Positions 8,951 through 20,417 of a DNA stretch of 64,000 nucleotides are shown here, in pieces. Within the stretch, counting starts at the first letter, position 1; every line of letters starts with the position of its first letter. Made by a program: the position numbers and the translations under genes. The notes below the pieces were generated by a model. It was not told the DNA's origin, did no database searches, and saw nothing but the letters and a program-made list of their open reading frames with translations. The stretch comes from Chitinophaga sp. Ak27 (GTDB taxonomy: Bacteria > Bacteroidota > Bacteroidia > Chitinophagales > Chitinophagaceae), in NCBI RefSeq assembly GCF_012726295.1, contig NZ_JABAOB010000005.1, forward strand, positions 434,001 through 498,000, in the 5' to 3' direction.

Positions 8951-9040
8951 AGCATAAAGCATAAAGCTATTGAAGCGAATGACCAGGGCGGGTGAATATC
9001 CGCTTAGATCATTCGCTTCAATAGCTTTATGCTTTATGCC
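8951..9040. repeat. Large palindromic repeat element, copy A
   Basis: A 32-nt left arm (8951-8982) is the reverse complement of 9009-9040 at 31 of 32 positions, with a 26-nt centre. The outer stem is built of short AGCATAA units. The inner stem has the core GCTATTGAAGCGAATGA. A related element with the same arm core lies at 50031-50145. It fills the space between the efflux operon promoter and the aminotransferase stop codon (9055). Confidence 0.8.
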
Positions 9041-9054
9041 TTATGCTTTCTGTT

Positions 9055-10314
9055 CTATTTCAGTTTTTCCAGTGCGCTCTGTAATTTTTCGAACATAGCC
9101 GGAATTTCTTCCTTCACACAGGTACCTACGCTGAGGCGATACCAGGGTGAGTTTTTAGCAGATCCGAATGCGTAGAACGGCACCAGTGCCAGTTTGGCTT
9201 CATTCAGGATGTAGGAAGTAACCGCAGCCTGATCAGTCAGTACAGTACCTTCAGCCGTTTGTTTACCTACCAGGTCGAATTTAACGGTGAGATAAATGGC
9301 CGCCTGTGGGGCAATCGCTTCTACCTTATGACCAGCTTTTTTCAGTTTATCGAAGCCGTTATAGATTTTCACCAGTCTTTCTTCGATTTCTCCTTTAAAG
9401 TGCTGGAGGTATTTATCCACATTTTCTTTCTGTACCAGGTAACGGGCGGCAGCTTTTTGTTCTGCCATCGGGCTCCAGGCGCCTACATGAGAGAGAATGG
9501 ATTTCATTTTACCAATTACGTGTGCGGGACCTAAAGCCCAGCCCACTCTTACACCGGTAGCAGCAAAGGCTTTACTCATACCATCAATGAAAATGGTGTA
9601 ATCCTTCATTTCCGGGCGGAGGGAAACCGGGTTGTGGTGGTGTGTTTCACCGAAGGTCAACACCCAGTACATCTGGTCAAACATTACATAGAGCGGCTTT
9701 TCATCGGCGCCCCTGCTTTTGTTTTCTGCCAGTACCAGGTCACAGATTTCTTCCAGCTGATGCTTGTGGAAGGCAGTACCGGTAGGGTTTTGCGGGGAGC
9801 AAAGCGCCAGGAGGGTAGCCCCTTTCAACAGTGGCTTCAACTCAGCCGCGGTAGGCATAAAGTCGTTTTCCGGTGTAGTTTCCAACACTACGTGCTCCGC
9901 TTCCAGGAAATGGGTGTAGTGATTGTTATTCCAGGAAGGTGTAGCATATATTACTTTTTCACCGCGATCCACAATGGTACGGAAGGTAGCATAAATGATA
10001 GGTCGACCACCGCAGGAAATCACGATTTCCTTAGCCGGATCGTAAGTCAGCCCTTCCCGTTCAGCTATAAAGCCACCCACTGCCTGCCTTAACTCCGCAA
10101 TACCATCTGCAGGAGGATAGTTAGTCAGGTGCTCCTTATAGGCTGTTATGATTTCCTGTTCAAATTCAACCGGGATGGGAAATACCTTCGGGTCAAAATC
10201 GCCAATCGTGAAATTGTAAATCTTCTCACCCTTGGCCTGCTTCTCCTTTATTTCAGCTGCTAACTTAATGATTTCGGATCCAATCAATGTTTCGGCTAAA
10301 TGAGACAGTTTCAT
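9055..10314 (-). CDS. Class I/II pyridoxal-phosphate aminotransferase (aspartate-aminotransferase type)
   Basis: The 419-residue PLP enzyme has the fold type I aminotransferase layout: substrate lid and start (YPPADGIAELRQAVGGF), the cofactor-phosphate region (ISCGGRPIIYATFRTI), SPQNPTG, and the Schiff-base lysine at about Lys248 in GMSKAFAATGVRVGW. It ends with the C-terminal arginine region (WYRLSVGTC). Aspartate or a related amino acid is the likely donor, but the exact substrate cannot be fixed from sequence. It is transcribed alone, with a palindromic repeat directly downstream. Confidence 0.88.
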   Translation of the reverse strand: MKLSHLAETLIGSEIIKLAAEIKEKQAKGEKIYNFTIGDFDPKVFPIPVEFEQEIITAYKEHLTNYPPADGIAELRQAVGGFIAEREGLTYDPAKEIVISCGGRPIIYATFRTIVDRGEKVIYATPSWNNNHYTHFLEAEHVVLETTPENDFMPTAAELKPLLKGATLLALCSPQNPTGTAFHKHQLEEICDLVLAENKSRGADEKPLYVMFDQMYWVLTFGETHHHNPVSLRPEMKDYTIFIDGMSKAFAATGVRVGWALGPAHVIGKMKSILSHVGAWSPMAEQKAAARYLVQKENVDKYLQHFKGEIEERLVKIYNGFDKLKKAGHKVEAIAPQAAIYLTVKFDLVGKQTAEGTVLTDQAAVTSYILNEAKLALVPFYAFGSAKNSPWYRLSVGTCVKEEIPAMFEKLQSALEKLK

Positions 10315-10358
10315 AACCTGCTTTTTTTTGTTGGTTTTGGAATAATTTTTCAGCGCGG

Positions 10359-10366
10359 CAAAAGTA
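10359..10366 (-). promoter_or_regulatory. Probable -7 box (TACTTTTG) of the aminotransferase
   Basis: It matches TAnnTTTG on the minus strand, 44 bp upstream of the aminotransferase ATG. No convincing -33 element was found. Confidence 0.4.
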
Positions 10367-10587
10367 ACCGATTTGAAGATAATTTAAAAGAACAGCCCAA
10401 TTCTTTTCACATTCATCAATAATGACAGCTAAGTATTAAATGTCGTCTAATAAAGACAGCCCTTTTTAACAATAACGCATAGTATTATCTTAAAAATAAA
10501 TATATGAACGCCTGCAAATCGTTGTGTAAAACCACATTATCTTAGTGTATAAGATGTGATGAAATTAGGGCGAATGTCGAAACTTTC

Positions 10588-10595
10588 TATCTTTG
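10588..10595 (+). promoter_or_regulatory. Probable -7 box (TATCTTTG) of dnaN
   Basis: It matches TAnnTTTG and implies a transcription start near 10601 and a dnaN leader of about 95 nt. No clear -33 TTTG was seen. Confidence 0.45.
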
Positions 10596-10698
10596 TTTAC
10601 TGTACATTTGACCTTTTATGGGAGGTAACGCTTTGAGTCAGGCGAGTCCCTCTATGGTTACCCATCACCAAAAAATGATAAGCAAACTTATATAGATC

Positions 10699-11817
10699 AT
10701 GAAATTTATTGTTTCTTCCTCTACTTTATTAAAACAATTACAACAAATCAGCGGGGTGATCAATTCCAACACAGTATTACCAATACTGGAGGATTTTCTG
10801 TTCCTGATTGACAAAAATGAACTGACTGTAGTTGCTACTGACCTGGAAACTGTTATGCGGGTGAAGCTGGAGGTGGAAGCCAAGGAAAGCGGAAAAATCT
10901 GTATTCCGGCGAAAATCCTGATGGACTCCCTGAAAAATCTGCCTGATCAGCCGCTAACCTTCCATATTGACCTGAATTCTTACGCAGTAGAAATTACTTC
11001 AGACAACGGTAAGTACAAGGTTATGGGTGAAAATCCGGAAAACTTTCCGAAAGAACCTGCTGCCGACGACACTACCTCCTTTACCATGGCTGCTACCGGC
11101 CTGGTAACGGCGATTAATAAAACCCTGTTCGCAGTGAGCAATGACGATCTGCGCCCCGCTATGACCGGCGTATTTTTCGAAATTGCCCCGGAAAGCCTCA
11201 CTTTCGTAGCTACCGACGCCCATCGCCTGGTAAAATATGTAAGAACAGACGTGAAATGCCCGCAGGCCGACAGCTTCATTGTGCCTAAAAAACCGCTGAA
11301 CCTGCTCAAAACCGCCCTGCCGGACAACGATACCGAAATTAAAATTGCCTATAGCCAGAACCACTTTTTCGTACAGCACGAAGGCGCCCAGATGATCTGC
11401 CGCCTCATCGATGCCCGGTTCCCCGACTATAAAGTAGTAATACCTAAAGACAATCCATATCGCCTCACCGTAGTGAAAAGCGACTTCCAGAATGCTTTGA
11501 AACGCGTAGGCGTATTTGCAAATAAGAGCACCAACCAGGTAGCCCTCAGCATTACCGGCAGTGAACTCCAGTTATCTGCCCAGGATGTGGACTTCTCCTT
11601 TGAAGGTAACGAACGCATGAGCTGCCAGTACACCGGCGATGATATGCAGATTGCCTTTAACGCCAAGTTCCTCATCGAAATGCTCAATGCCGCTGAAGGC
11701 GATGAAATATCCATCGACCTGGCCACCGCTACGAAAGCCGGTATTCTCAGACCTTCTGAAAAAGAAGAAAATGAAGACCTGCTCATGCTGGTAATGCCGC
11801 TGATGTTGAATAACTAG
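10699..11817 (+). CDS. dnaN: DNA polymerase III beta subunit (sliding clamp)
   Basis: The 372-residue protein has three repeats of the beta-clamp fold, the normal length for DnaN. Characteristic segments are MKFIVSSSTLLKQLQQISGV and NTVLPILEDFL at the N-terminus, ATDAHRLVKY in the second domain, and an LVMPLMLNN C-terminus that matches the usual MPM(R/L)-type tail. It forms the ring that tethers replicative polymerase to DNA. It stands alone here, not next to dnaA or recF. The start agrees with the conserved family N-terminus. A terminator follows 60 bp downstream. Confidence 0.97.
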   Translation: MKFIVSSSTLLKQLQQISGVINSNTVLPILEDFLFLIDKNELTVVATDLETVMRVKLEVEAKESGKICIPAKILMDSLKNLPDQPLTFHIDLNSYAVEITSDNGKYKVMGENPENFPKEPAADDTTSFTMAATGLVTAINKTLFAVSNDDLRPAMTGVFFEIAPESLTFVATDAHRLVKYVRTDVKCPQADSFIVPKKPLNLLKTALPDNDTEIKIAYSQNHFFVQHEGAQMICRLIDARFPDYKVVIPKDNPYRLTVVKSDFQNALKRVGVFANKSTNQVALSITGSELQLSAQDVDFSFEGNERMSCQYTGDDMQIAFNAKFLIEMLNAAEGDEISIDLATATKAGILRPSEKEENEDLLMLVMPLMLNN

Positions 11818-12159
11818 TATTCTTTCTTAGCGAAACGCTAAAAGGAAAATACTTATAATTAAAAAATTATACATAAAGCAATCTCTCACAAAGAGGTTGC
11901 TTTTTTCTTTACCCATGGCCCTTAAAGCCCTTTATTTATTGCCCAAATAGTTGTAATTTTTACCTGGAATCAACCCGGGGAAATACACCCGAAAGGTTCA
12001 GGACAGTAACGCAGGGATAATAACAGTCACTTATAATGTACTGTGTATTATAATTAGTCAGATCGCTCCCCATATCCACCCGTATTGATTTTGTTCGCCT
12101 GGTCATGAAAACCAACATAAGCGTAGCATAATATTTCAACAACATATACTTTACCAGTT
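11818..12159. other. 342-bp intergenic region after dnaN
   Basis: It contains the dnaN terminator and about 250 bp of AT-rich sequence before the sterol-desaturase gene. I see no gene, repeat or clear promoter box in the second half. Confidence 0.5.
11878..11908 (+). terminator. Rho-independent terminator of dnaN
   Basis: A 9-bp stem (gcaatctct with agaggttgc, one G-T wobble) is followed by TTTTTTCTTT. Confidence 0.85.
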
Positions 12160-12984
12160 ATGGTAAGCTTTTTTGAACATATTCCTTCCGCCTGGCGTAC
12201 CGCTATACTCGTAAGTGGACTGGTATTGCTGTGGATAATAGAAGGGATCGCTCCAAGATTCCGCTTTGGCGCCAACCGCTACCGCCATGCCGGCACCAAC
12301 CTGTTTTTTACACTAACTACGGTAATTGTAAATACAGGGTTGGCATTCCTCATCGTAAAAGCTTCCCGGTGGACCGGCGAAACTCATTTTGGGGCACTTT
12401 ACCAGGTACCACTTCCACTTTGGCTACATACCATCCTTGCCTTGCTGATGCTCGACTTTATCGGCGCCTGGGTCATTCACTGGGTACAACATAAAACTGC
12501 CTGGCTATGGCAATTCCATAAAATTCATCATATAGATACCCAGATAGATGCTACCACCGCTCTACGGCATCACCCGGTAGAAAGCCTCTGGCGGGTCATT
12601 GCCCTCTTTGTGGCCATTATTACCATGGGAGTACCTTTCTGGATGGTGATGCTCTATCAAAGCCTGTCAGCCTTCCTCTCCCAGTTTAACCACGCCAATA
12701 TCCACCTGCCACAATGGTTGGATAACGCGCTGAGCTGGGTCATTGTATCACCAGACATGCACAAGGTACATCACAGCCGTTACCAACCGGAAACAGACGC
12801 TAATTACGCCAATATATTCTCTATCTGGGACCGGCTCTTTGGCACCTTCGTAAAAGTACCAGACACACTCGCAATCAAATATGGATTGGATGAATACCAG
12901 GACGCCCGTTACCAGGAAGTAGGCACACTTTTAAAAGTTCCCTGGGAACATGCGGCGACCGTTAAAGAAAAGGTAAGTAGTTAA
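12160..12984 (+). CDS. Sterol desaturase / fatty acid hydroxylase family membrane protein
   Basis: This 274-residue integral membrane protein has the eight-histidine di-iron motif set: HWVQH (His107, His111), HKIHH (His120, His123, His124), RHH (His137-138) and DMHKVHH near the C-terminal side. Hydrophobic segments at about 13-30, 47-66, 88-107 and 143-170 separate them. The family uses O2 and a di-iron centre to hydroxylate or desaturate lipids such as sterols, fatty acids, carotenoids or ether lipids. The substrate cannot be chosen from sequence. It stands alone. Confidence 0.88.
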   Translation: MVSFFEHIPSAWRTAILVSGLVLLWIIEGIAPRFRFGANRYRHAGTNLFFTLTTVIVNTGLAFLIVKASRWTGETHFGALYQVPLPLWLHTILALLMLDFIGAWVIHWVQHKTAWLWQFHKIHHIDTQIDATTALRHHPVESLWRVIALFVAIITMGVPFWMVMLYQSLSAFLSQFNHANIHLPQWLDNALSWVIVSPDMHKVHHSRYQPETDANYANIFSIWDRLFGTFVKVPDTLAIKYGLDEYQDARYQEVGTLLKVPWEHAATVKEKVSS

Positions 12985-13043
12985 CACGACAAGCTATAGA
13001 CGAATATTTATTCCTTCACCTGTTTTTCAAAACTTGAATATAT

Positions 13044-13295
13044 ATGCAACACTCAACAACCGCAACAAAGACAGCCTGTATCTCAGCTCTCATCATCGGG
13101 GTATTATCCGCCGCATTTGCATTCTCTACCAAAACACCAGCATATGCGGTAAGCGCCGGTTGTGTAGCCATTATTATAGGCCTGATTTCCTTATTTATAG
13201 GAAGAAAAAATATCGATGATATGCAGCTCGCCGCAGCCGGTATATTTATGTCGGTAGTAGCCTGCCTGGTAGGACTCTGGCAGATCTACAACTAG
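13044..13295 (+). CDS. Small hypothetical membrane protein
   Basis: The 83-residue protein has three predicted membrane segments (about 11-28, 35-52 and 61-79). A polar loop (GRKNIDDMQ) lies between the second and third. I recognise no family. It ends two bases before the stop codon of the convergent lipoprotein gene; the intervening bases form a 7-bp inverted repeat (agatcta/tagatct) that includes both stop codons. Base composition is like that of its neighbours. Confidence 0.6.
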   Translation: MQHSTTATKTACISALIIGVLSAAFAFSTKTPAYAVSAGCVAIIIGLISLFIGRKNIDDMQLAAAGIFMSVVACLVGLWQIYN

Positions 13296-13297
13296 AT

Positions 13298-13777
13298 CTA
13301 CCCGTTCCGTTTCAGGTACTTTTCTCTGTAGCCCTCGGCGGCCTTTACCGGGAATAATATCAGGGAAGTATCTGTTAGCTCTTTAATAATGGTTGTATCA
13401 ACAATCGTAGAAGTATCTTTTACACCTTCGGAATGATTCCATAACAACAAGGTGTCGTGCGCCAGTTCCCATTTTTCGTATACCAAAGTGTACATGTTAA
13501 TAGACCTGGCCGTTCCGTTCTTTCTTAATTGAAAACCCTGCATCTCCTTGTCCAGGCCTGCTACAGGCTGTATCCACTTTCCTATGAGCTTAGCTGCATT
13601 CACCCGCAGCGTTGTATCTGCCACAGCGGTAATGCTGTCAGTAATGCCGGCATTACTGCTGTCTACGATACTTATCAAACTACTATCTCCCTGCAATTCC
13701 TCCGCTTCCGCATGTTGCTTGGCACCGTTACAGGCAATAACCAGTATCAATAAACACCCTAAATAGATTCTTCCCAT
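13298..13777 (-). CDS. Lipoprotein with lipocalin-like domain
   Basis: The 159-residue protein has a lipoprotein signal (GCLLILVIAC, acylated Cys16), so it should be anchored in an envelope membrane. After a Ser/Thr/Asp-rich linker (about 25-60), the segment KLIGKWIQPVAGLDKEMQGF begins a lipocalin-like beta fold. The GxW motif and the alternating strands (QLRKNGTARSI, WELAHDTLLLW) are typical of small Bacteroidota lipocalin-family lipoproteins. The ligand is unknown. Confidence 0.65.
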   Translation of the reverse strand: MGRIYLGCLLILVIACNGAKQHAEAEELQGDSSLISIVDSSNAGITDSITAVADTTLRVNAAKLIGKWIQPVAGLDKEMQGFQLRKNGTARSINMYTLVYEKWELAHDTLLLWNHSEGVKDTSTIVDTTIIKELTDTSLILFPVKAAEGYREKYLKRNG

Positions 13778-13855
13778 AAATTAAAAATACGAATTACTGG
13801 CTTCTATCAAATTCTAATTCGCATTTCCTGTTTTTTTATTTACTTTTACGCCCAC

Positions 13856-13945
13856 ACTTTAGGGGTGTTTATCCGGCCAATACCCGGATAAACTGAGATG
13901 ATACCCTCAGTACCTGAAGCAGCTCATACTGCCGTAGGGAAAAGT
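13856..13945 (+). ncRNA. TPP riboswitch (THI element)
   Basis: The conserved thi-box features are present in order: P1 closing strands acttt (13856-13860) and aaagt (13941-13945), CTGAGA at 13893-13898, ATACCCTC next to it, ACCTGA at 13912-13917, and GCCGTAGGGA at 13931-13940. It binds thiamine pyrophosphate and lowers expression of the downstream thi operon. About 65 nt separate it from the thiS ATG, with no clear T-tailed hairpin between. Confidence 0.95.
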
Positions 13946-14010
13946 AACTGAACCTTTCTCATCTTTCCACATCCTTAAAGTTTATTGTTTCACCTAAATT
14001 CCAAATCAAC

Positions 14011-16710
<2,700 letters not shown>

Positions 16711-16735
<25 letters not shown>

Positions 16736-17463
16736 TGAGTATTGCCGGCCTGGATCCCAGCGGGGGCGCAGGTTTACTGGCAGACATCAAAACATTTGAA
16801 CAACACAGGGTATACGGATTGGGGGCCTGTACTGCCATTACCGTACAAACCGCCGAACAATTTGTATCGGTAGAATGGCTGCCTGTTTCGCAGGTGCTGG
16901 CGCAGGCCAGGCCATTGCTGGCATTGCATCAGCCCAGCTACTGCAAAATTGGTATCGTGGCAGATATCCAGTCGATGCAGGAACTGGTCCGGCAGGTAAA
17001 ACTATTGGTTCCCGGCATCCGCATCATACTGGACCCGGTACTGAAAGCCTCTGCCGGCCATTCTTTCCATAGTAGTATACAACAACAAGCCTGGTTGGAG
17101 CTGTTATCAGACATCTTTCTGCTGACTCCCAACTACGATGAAGCATTGTTATTATCCGGGCTTAACGATGGGGAAGCAGCCGCCAGAACCCTGGCAGAAC
17201 GCTGTACCATATTGCTGAAAGGAGGCCATCATAAAGACAAGCCCGGGTATGATATGCTATACACAGGCGATGTGATACATACCTTTCCTCCGGTGCTGAC
17301 ATCGGTATATCCCAAACATGGCTCCGGGTGCGTACTATCGGCCGCTATCACCGCCGGGCTAGCCAATGGATTACCGCTATCAGAAGCATGCTATAACGGA
17401 AAAGTATATACGGAAAAATTATTAGCCAGTCATTCATCACTAACAGGATATCATTACATATGA
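16711..17463 (+). CDS. thiD: Hydroxymethylpyrimidine/phosphomethylpyrimidine kinase ThiD
   Basis: The 250-residue ribokinase-fold enzyme phosphorylates hydroxymethylpyrimidine phosphate to the diphosphate. Visible motifs are SIAGLDPSGGAGLLADIKTF at the N-terminus, TAITVQTAEQ, DPVLKASAGH, LLKGGH and the catalytic region HGSGCVLSAAI. I start at 16711 because MEQERPYVMSIAGLD matches the family N-terminus. The longer open frame back to 16624 only adds residues inside the preceding gene. An ATG at 16735 is an alternative. It overlaps thiE by 4 bp. Confidence 0.92.
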
Positions 17464-18098
17464 TCAGCTACTTACATTACATATCACAAACACCACATAT
17501 CGACCATATCAAGGCGGCATGTGATGCCGGCTGCAAATGGATACAGCTGCGTATTAAAAATGAATCGCCCGCAACTGTTTTGCCGGTAGCCGAAGCAGCG
17601 AAAGTCATCTGCGATCGCTACCAGGCCCGGCTGATTATTAACGACTATCCCCAGATTGCCATTGCAGTAGACGCCGCCGGCGTACATGTAGGCAAGCTGG
17701 ATATGTCTGTGGCTGCGGCACGGGATATTGCAGGGCCTGAGCTCATTATCGGCGGCACAGCTAATACGTTGGAAGACATCCTGCAACACGTACAGGATGG
17801 CGCCAGCTACGTAGGAGTGGGGCCATTCCGGTTTACCACCACCAAACAAAATCTCAGTCCCATACTGGGGCTGCAAGGCTATCAGTCCATTATGCAGCAG
17901 CTGAGAGAAAGAAATATATCCATTCCCGTTATTGCCATCGGAGGTATTCTGTCAGAAGATATCCCCGCCCTGCTGGAAACGGGTATACATGGAATAGCGG
18001 TAAGCGGACTGATTTCCGCTGCCATGGATAAACGCGCGGTAGTACATCATATTCAGGCACAACTAAATCAAACAGCCACATGGAACCATTCCTCTTAG
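17460..18098 (+). CDS. thiE: Thiamine-phosphate synthase ThiE
   Basis: The 212-residue TIM-barrel enzyme joins HMP diphosphate with thiazole phosphate. Conserved segments are [51 protein letters not shown] (phosphate-binding) and PVIAIGGI. This copy keeps the IND motif that the upstream paralog lacks. It overlaps thiD by 4 bp and thiG by 19 bp, which suggests coupled translation. Confidence 0.93.
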   Translation: MISYLHYISQTPHIDHIKAACDAGCKWIQLRIKNESPATVLPVAEAAKVICDRYQARLIINDYPQIAIAVDAAGVHVGKLDMSVAAARDIAGPELIIGGTANTLEDILQHVQDGASYVGVGPFRFTTTKQNLSPILGLQGYQSIMQQLRERNISIPVIAIGGILSEDIPALLETGIHGIAVSGLISAAMDKRAVVHHIQAQLNQTATWNHSS

Positions 18099-18853
18099 CC
18101 GACAAATCGTTCAGTTCCCGGCTATTTACCGGCACCGGGAAGTTTTCTTCACCCAAAGTTATGGAAAGTGCCTTGCTGGCGTCCGGCAGCGAACTGATAA
18201 CCGTAGCTATGAAGCGGGTAGACATGGATAATAAATCTGATGACATGCTGCAGCATCTCGCCCATGCCAGGCTCAATTTGCTTCCCAACACCTCGGGCGT
18301 ACGTACTGCCAGGGAGGCGGTATATGCCGCCCAACTGGCCCGGGAAGCCATGGAAACCAACTGGATAAAACTAGAAATACATCCAGATCCCCGTTACCTG
18401 ATGCCCGATCCGGTGGAAACACTGCAAGCGGCTGCGGAGCTGGTAAAGCTGGGGTTTGTAGTATTGCCTTACGTGCATGCCGACCCGGTGCTCTGCAAGC
18501 GCCTAGAAGCAGTGGGAACAGCCGCCGTCATGCCCTTGGGCGCGCCTATTGGCAGCAACAAGGGACTGAAAACATTCGACTTCCTGGAAATTATTATTGC
18601 ACAAAGCAATGTACCCGTTATTGTAGATGCCGGCATCGGTAGCCCTTCACATGCAGCCCAGGCGATGGAGATGGGTGCCAGCGCCGTATTGGTCAATACG
18701 GCCATTGCAGTGGCCCGTAACCCGGTGCAAATGGCGATGGCTTTCAAGGCCGCAGTAGAAGCGGGGCGCATGGCCTATGAAGCCGGACTGGCAGGCAGTA
18801 GTCAGCATGCAGTGGCTTCCAGCCCGTTGATTGCCTTCCTGGATGAGGCCTGA
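18080..18853 (+). CDS. thiG: Thiazole synthase ThiG
   Basis: The 257-residue TIM-barrel enzyme condenses deoxyxylulose phosphate, dehydroglycine and ThiS-borne sulfur into the thiazole. The Schiff-base lysine is Lys97 (WIKLEIHPD). Other blocks are [59 protein letters not shown] and VLVNTAIA. It works with ThiH, encoded next. Confidence 0.96.
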   Translation: MEPFLLADKSFSSRLFTGTGKFSSPKVMESALLASGSELITVAMKRVDMDNKSDDMLQHLAHARLNLLPNTSGVRTAREAVYAAQLAREAMETNWIKLEIHPDPRYLMPDPVETLQAAAELVKLGFVVLPYVHADPVLCKRLEAVGTAAVMPLGAPIGSNKGLKTFDFLEIIIAQSNVPVIVDAGIGSPSHAAQAMEMGASAVLVNTAIAVARNPVQMAMAFKAAVEAGRMAYEAGLAGSSQHAVASSPLIAFLDEA

Positions 18854-18883
18854 CCTATTTCATCATCTCTTTAACGCTATATC

Positions 18884-20014
18884 ATGTTTAAAAGCATATT
18901 TGATCAGTATGATTGGGAGGAAGTGAAAGCCAGTATCTATGCTAAAACATCCCGGGATGTGGAGCAGGCGCTTCATCACCAACGCCGTACCCTCGATGAT
19001 TTTGCGGCGCTTATTTCTCCGGCAGCAGCACCTTACCTTGGCCAGATGGCGGCCATCAGCCATGCCCTTACCCGGCAGCGATTTGGCAATACGATGCAGC
19101 TATATATTCCCATGTACCTGTCTAACGAATGCCAGAACATTTGCACCTATTGCGGGTTTAGCCTGGATAACAAAATCAGGCGGAAAACCCTTTCTTCCGC
19201 GGAAATATTAATGGAAACAGCAGCTATCAAAGAAATGGGCTTTGAACATGTGTTGCTGGTAACCGGTGAAGCCAGCCAGTTGGTAGGAGTCGATTATTTC
19301 AAAAAGGTGCTGCACTTACTCCGTCCGCATTTCGCCAACATTTCCATGGAGGTACAACCCCTCGATGAAGCCGATTACCGGGAATTATCGGCGCAGGGCT
19401 TACATACTGTGCTGGTATACCAGGAAACTTATCACCAGGAAGATTATAAAAAACATCATCCGAAAGGGCGTAAGTCTAATTTTGACTACCGCCTCGAAAC
19501 ACCTGACCGGCTCGGGAAAGCGGGCATACACAAAATGGGCCTGGGCGTGTTAATAGGACTGGAAGACTGGCGGACCGATAGTTTCTATACCGCATTACAC
19601 TTGAGCTACCTGGAAAAGCAGTACTGGCAAACCAAATACAGCATTTCTTTTCCCCGGCTGCGGCCATTTTCCGGTGGTTTAACGCCCAAGGTTGAGATGA
19701 GCAACCGGGAGCTGGTACAACTGATTTGCGCCTACCGGCTATTTAACCAGGAGGTAGAGTTGAGCTTATCAACCCGGGAAGATGAAGTGTTTCGGGATCA
19801 TATTGTTCCCCTGGGGATTACGTCCATGAGCGCCGCGTCTAAAACTAATCCCGGTGGCTATACAGTTGATCCGCAGTCACTGGAACAGTTTGAAATTTCG
19901 GATGATCGCAGTGCAGCGGCTATAGCGGCTATGCTGAAGCAGCAAGGGTATGAGGCAGTATGGAAAGATTGGGATCCTGCATTTTCAGGGGAAATAAAAA
20001 AGGTGGCTGGTTAG
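18884..20014 (+). CDS. thiH: 2-iminoacetate synthase ThiH
   Basis: The 376-residue radical SAM enzyme cleaves tyrosine to supply dehydroglycine for the thiazole. The cluster motif is CQNICTYC (Cys83, Cys87, Cys90; C-x3-C-x2-C). Further family features are LLVTGEASQLVGVDYF, MEVQPL and the C-terminal SAASKTNPGGY. ThiH rather than ThiO points to the tyrosine-dependent, oxygen-sensitive route. It is the last thi gene, and a weak 6-bp hairpin overlaps its stop codon. Confidence 0.95.
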   Translation: MFKSIFDQYDWEEVKASIYAKTSRDVEQALHHQRRTLDDFAALISPAAAPYLGQMAAISHALTRQRFGNTMQLYIPMYLSNECQNICTYCGFSLDNKIRRKTLSSAEILMETAAIKEMGFEHVLLVTGEASQLVGVDYFKKVLHLLRPHFANISMEVQPLDEADYRELSAQGLHTVLVYQETYHQEDYKKHHPKGRKSNFDYRLETPDRLGKAGIHKMGLGVLIGLEDWRTDSFYTALHLSYLEKQYWQTKYSISFPRLRPFSGGLTPKVEMSNRELVQLICAYRLFNQEVELSLSTREDEVFRDHIVPLGITSMSAASKTNPGGYTVDPQSLEQFEISDDRSAAAIAAMLKQQGYEAVWKDWDPAFSGEIKKVAG

Positions 20015-20232
20015 ACCACCTGACTAGTTATTGTTGTTTTTCATGGGGGAGGTTAAAATGTATTACAAGGAGTACTTCTCTCAATCACGCTAAAGTTAGT
20101 GTAGCCTGGAGAAACTAAAAAGGGCGAAAGCAAACTGAATAAAATGAACAGCCGGGAACCAAGTGAACAAACCGGGCCTTTATTCTTCATATTTACCCGT
20201 TTTTTACTGTTTTTGAAGGCGGTGGCGAGCAT

Positions 20233-20268
20233 TAAAAAGGGCTGCTTCTGATAAGGAGAAGCAGCCCT
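20233..20268 (-). terminator. Terminator of the DUF2383 gene
   Basis: A perfect 12-bp stem (agggctgcttct/agaagcagccct) with a 7-nt loop is followed on the minus strand by TTTTT. It lies 150 bp past the DUF2383 stop codon. Confidence 0.75.
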
Positions 20269-20288
20269 GTACCGAAAATCCCGTAGTT

Positions 20289-20348
20289 GCCATATTACTT
20301 ATTAATATAAGTATGATTGGAATCTCATGAATTCAAATGTAATATGGC
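20289..20348. repeat. Inverted repeat with 10-bp perfect arms
   Basis: Arms gccatattac and gtaatatggc enclose 40 nt of AT-rich sequence. It lies in the 3' region of the DUF2383 transcript, between stop codon and terminator, so it may fold in the mRNA tail. Confidence 0.4.
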
Positions 20349-20417
20349 TAAGGTGAACAACCACTTTCTGCCATGAGATGAACAAAAAGAACAAGGGTAT
20401 ACCGAATGCACAAAATG

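Larger units (their letters stand above)
10315..10698. other. 384-bp intergenic region between aminotransferase and dnaN
   Basis: This AT-rich divergent region carries a minus-strand TACTTTTG box for the aminotransferase and a plus-strand TATCTTTG box for dnaN. The predicted dnaN leader of about 95 nt contains a possible bulged hairpin pairing atggg...taac (about 10618-10629) with gttacccat (about 10658-10666). No gene was seen in it. Confidence 0.5.
20015..20417. other. 403-bp intergenic region with several inverted repeats
   Basis: It holds a minus-strand terminator at 20233-20268 and a 10-bp perfect inverted repeat, gccatattac (20289-20298) with gtaatatggc (20339-20348). A shorter tctcatg/catgaga pair lies near 20323 and 20372. 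No open frame of note was seen. It separates the convergent thi operon and DUF2383 gene. Confidence 0.5.
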
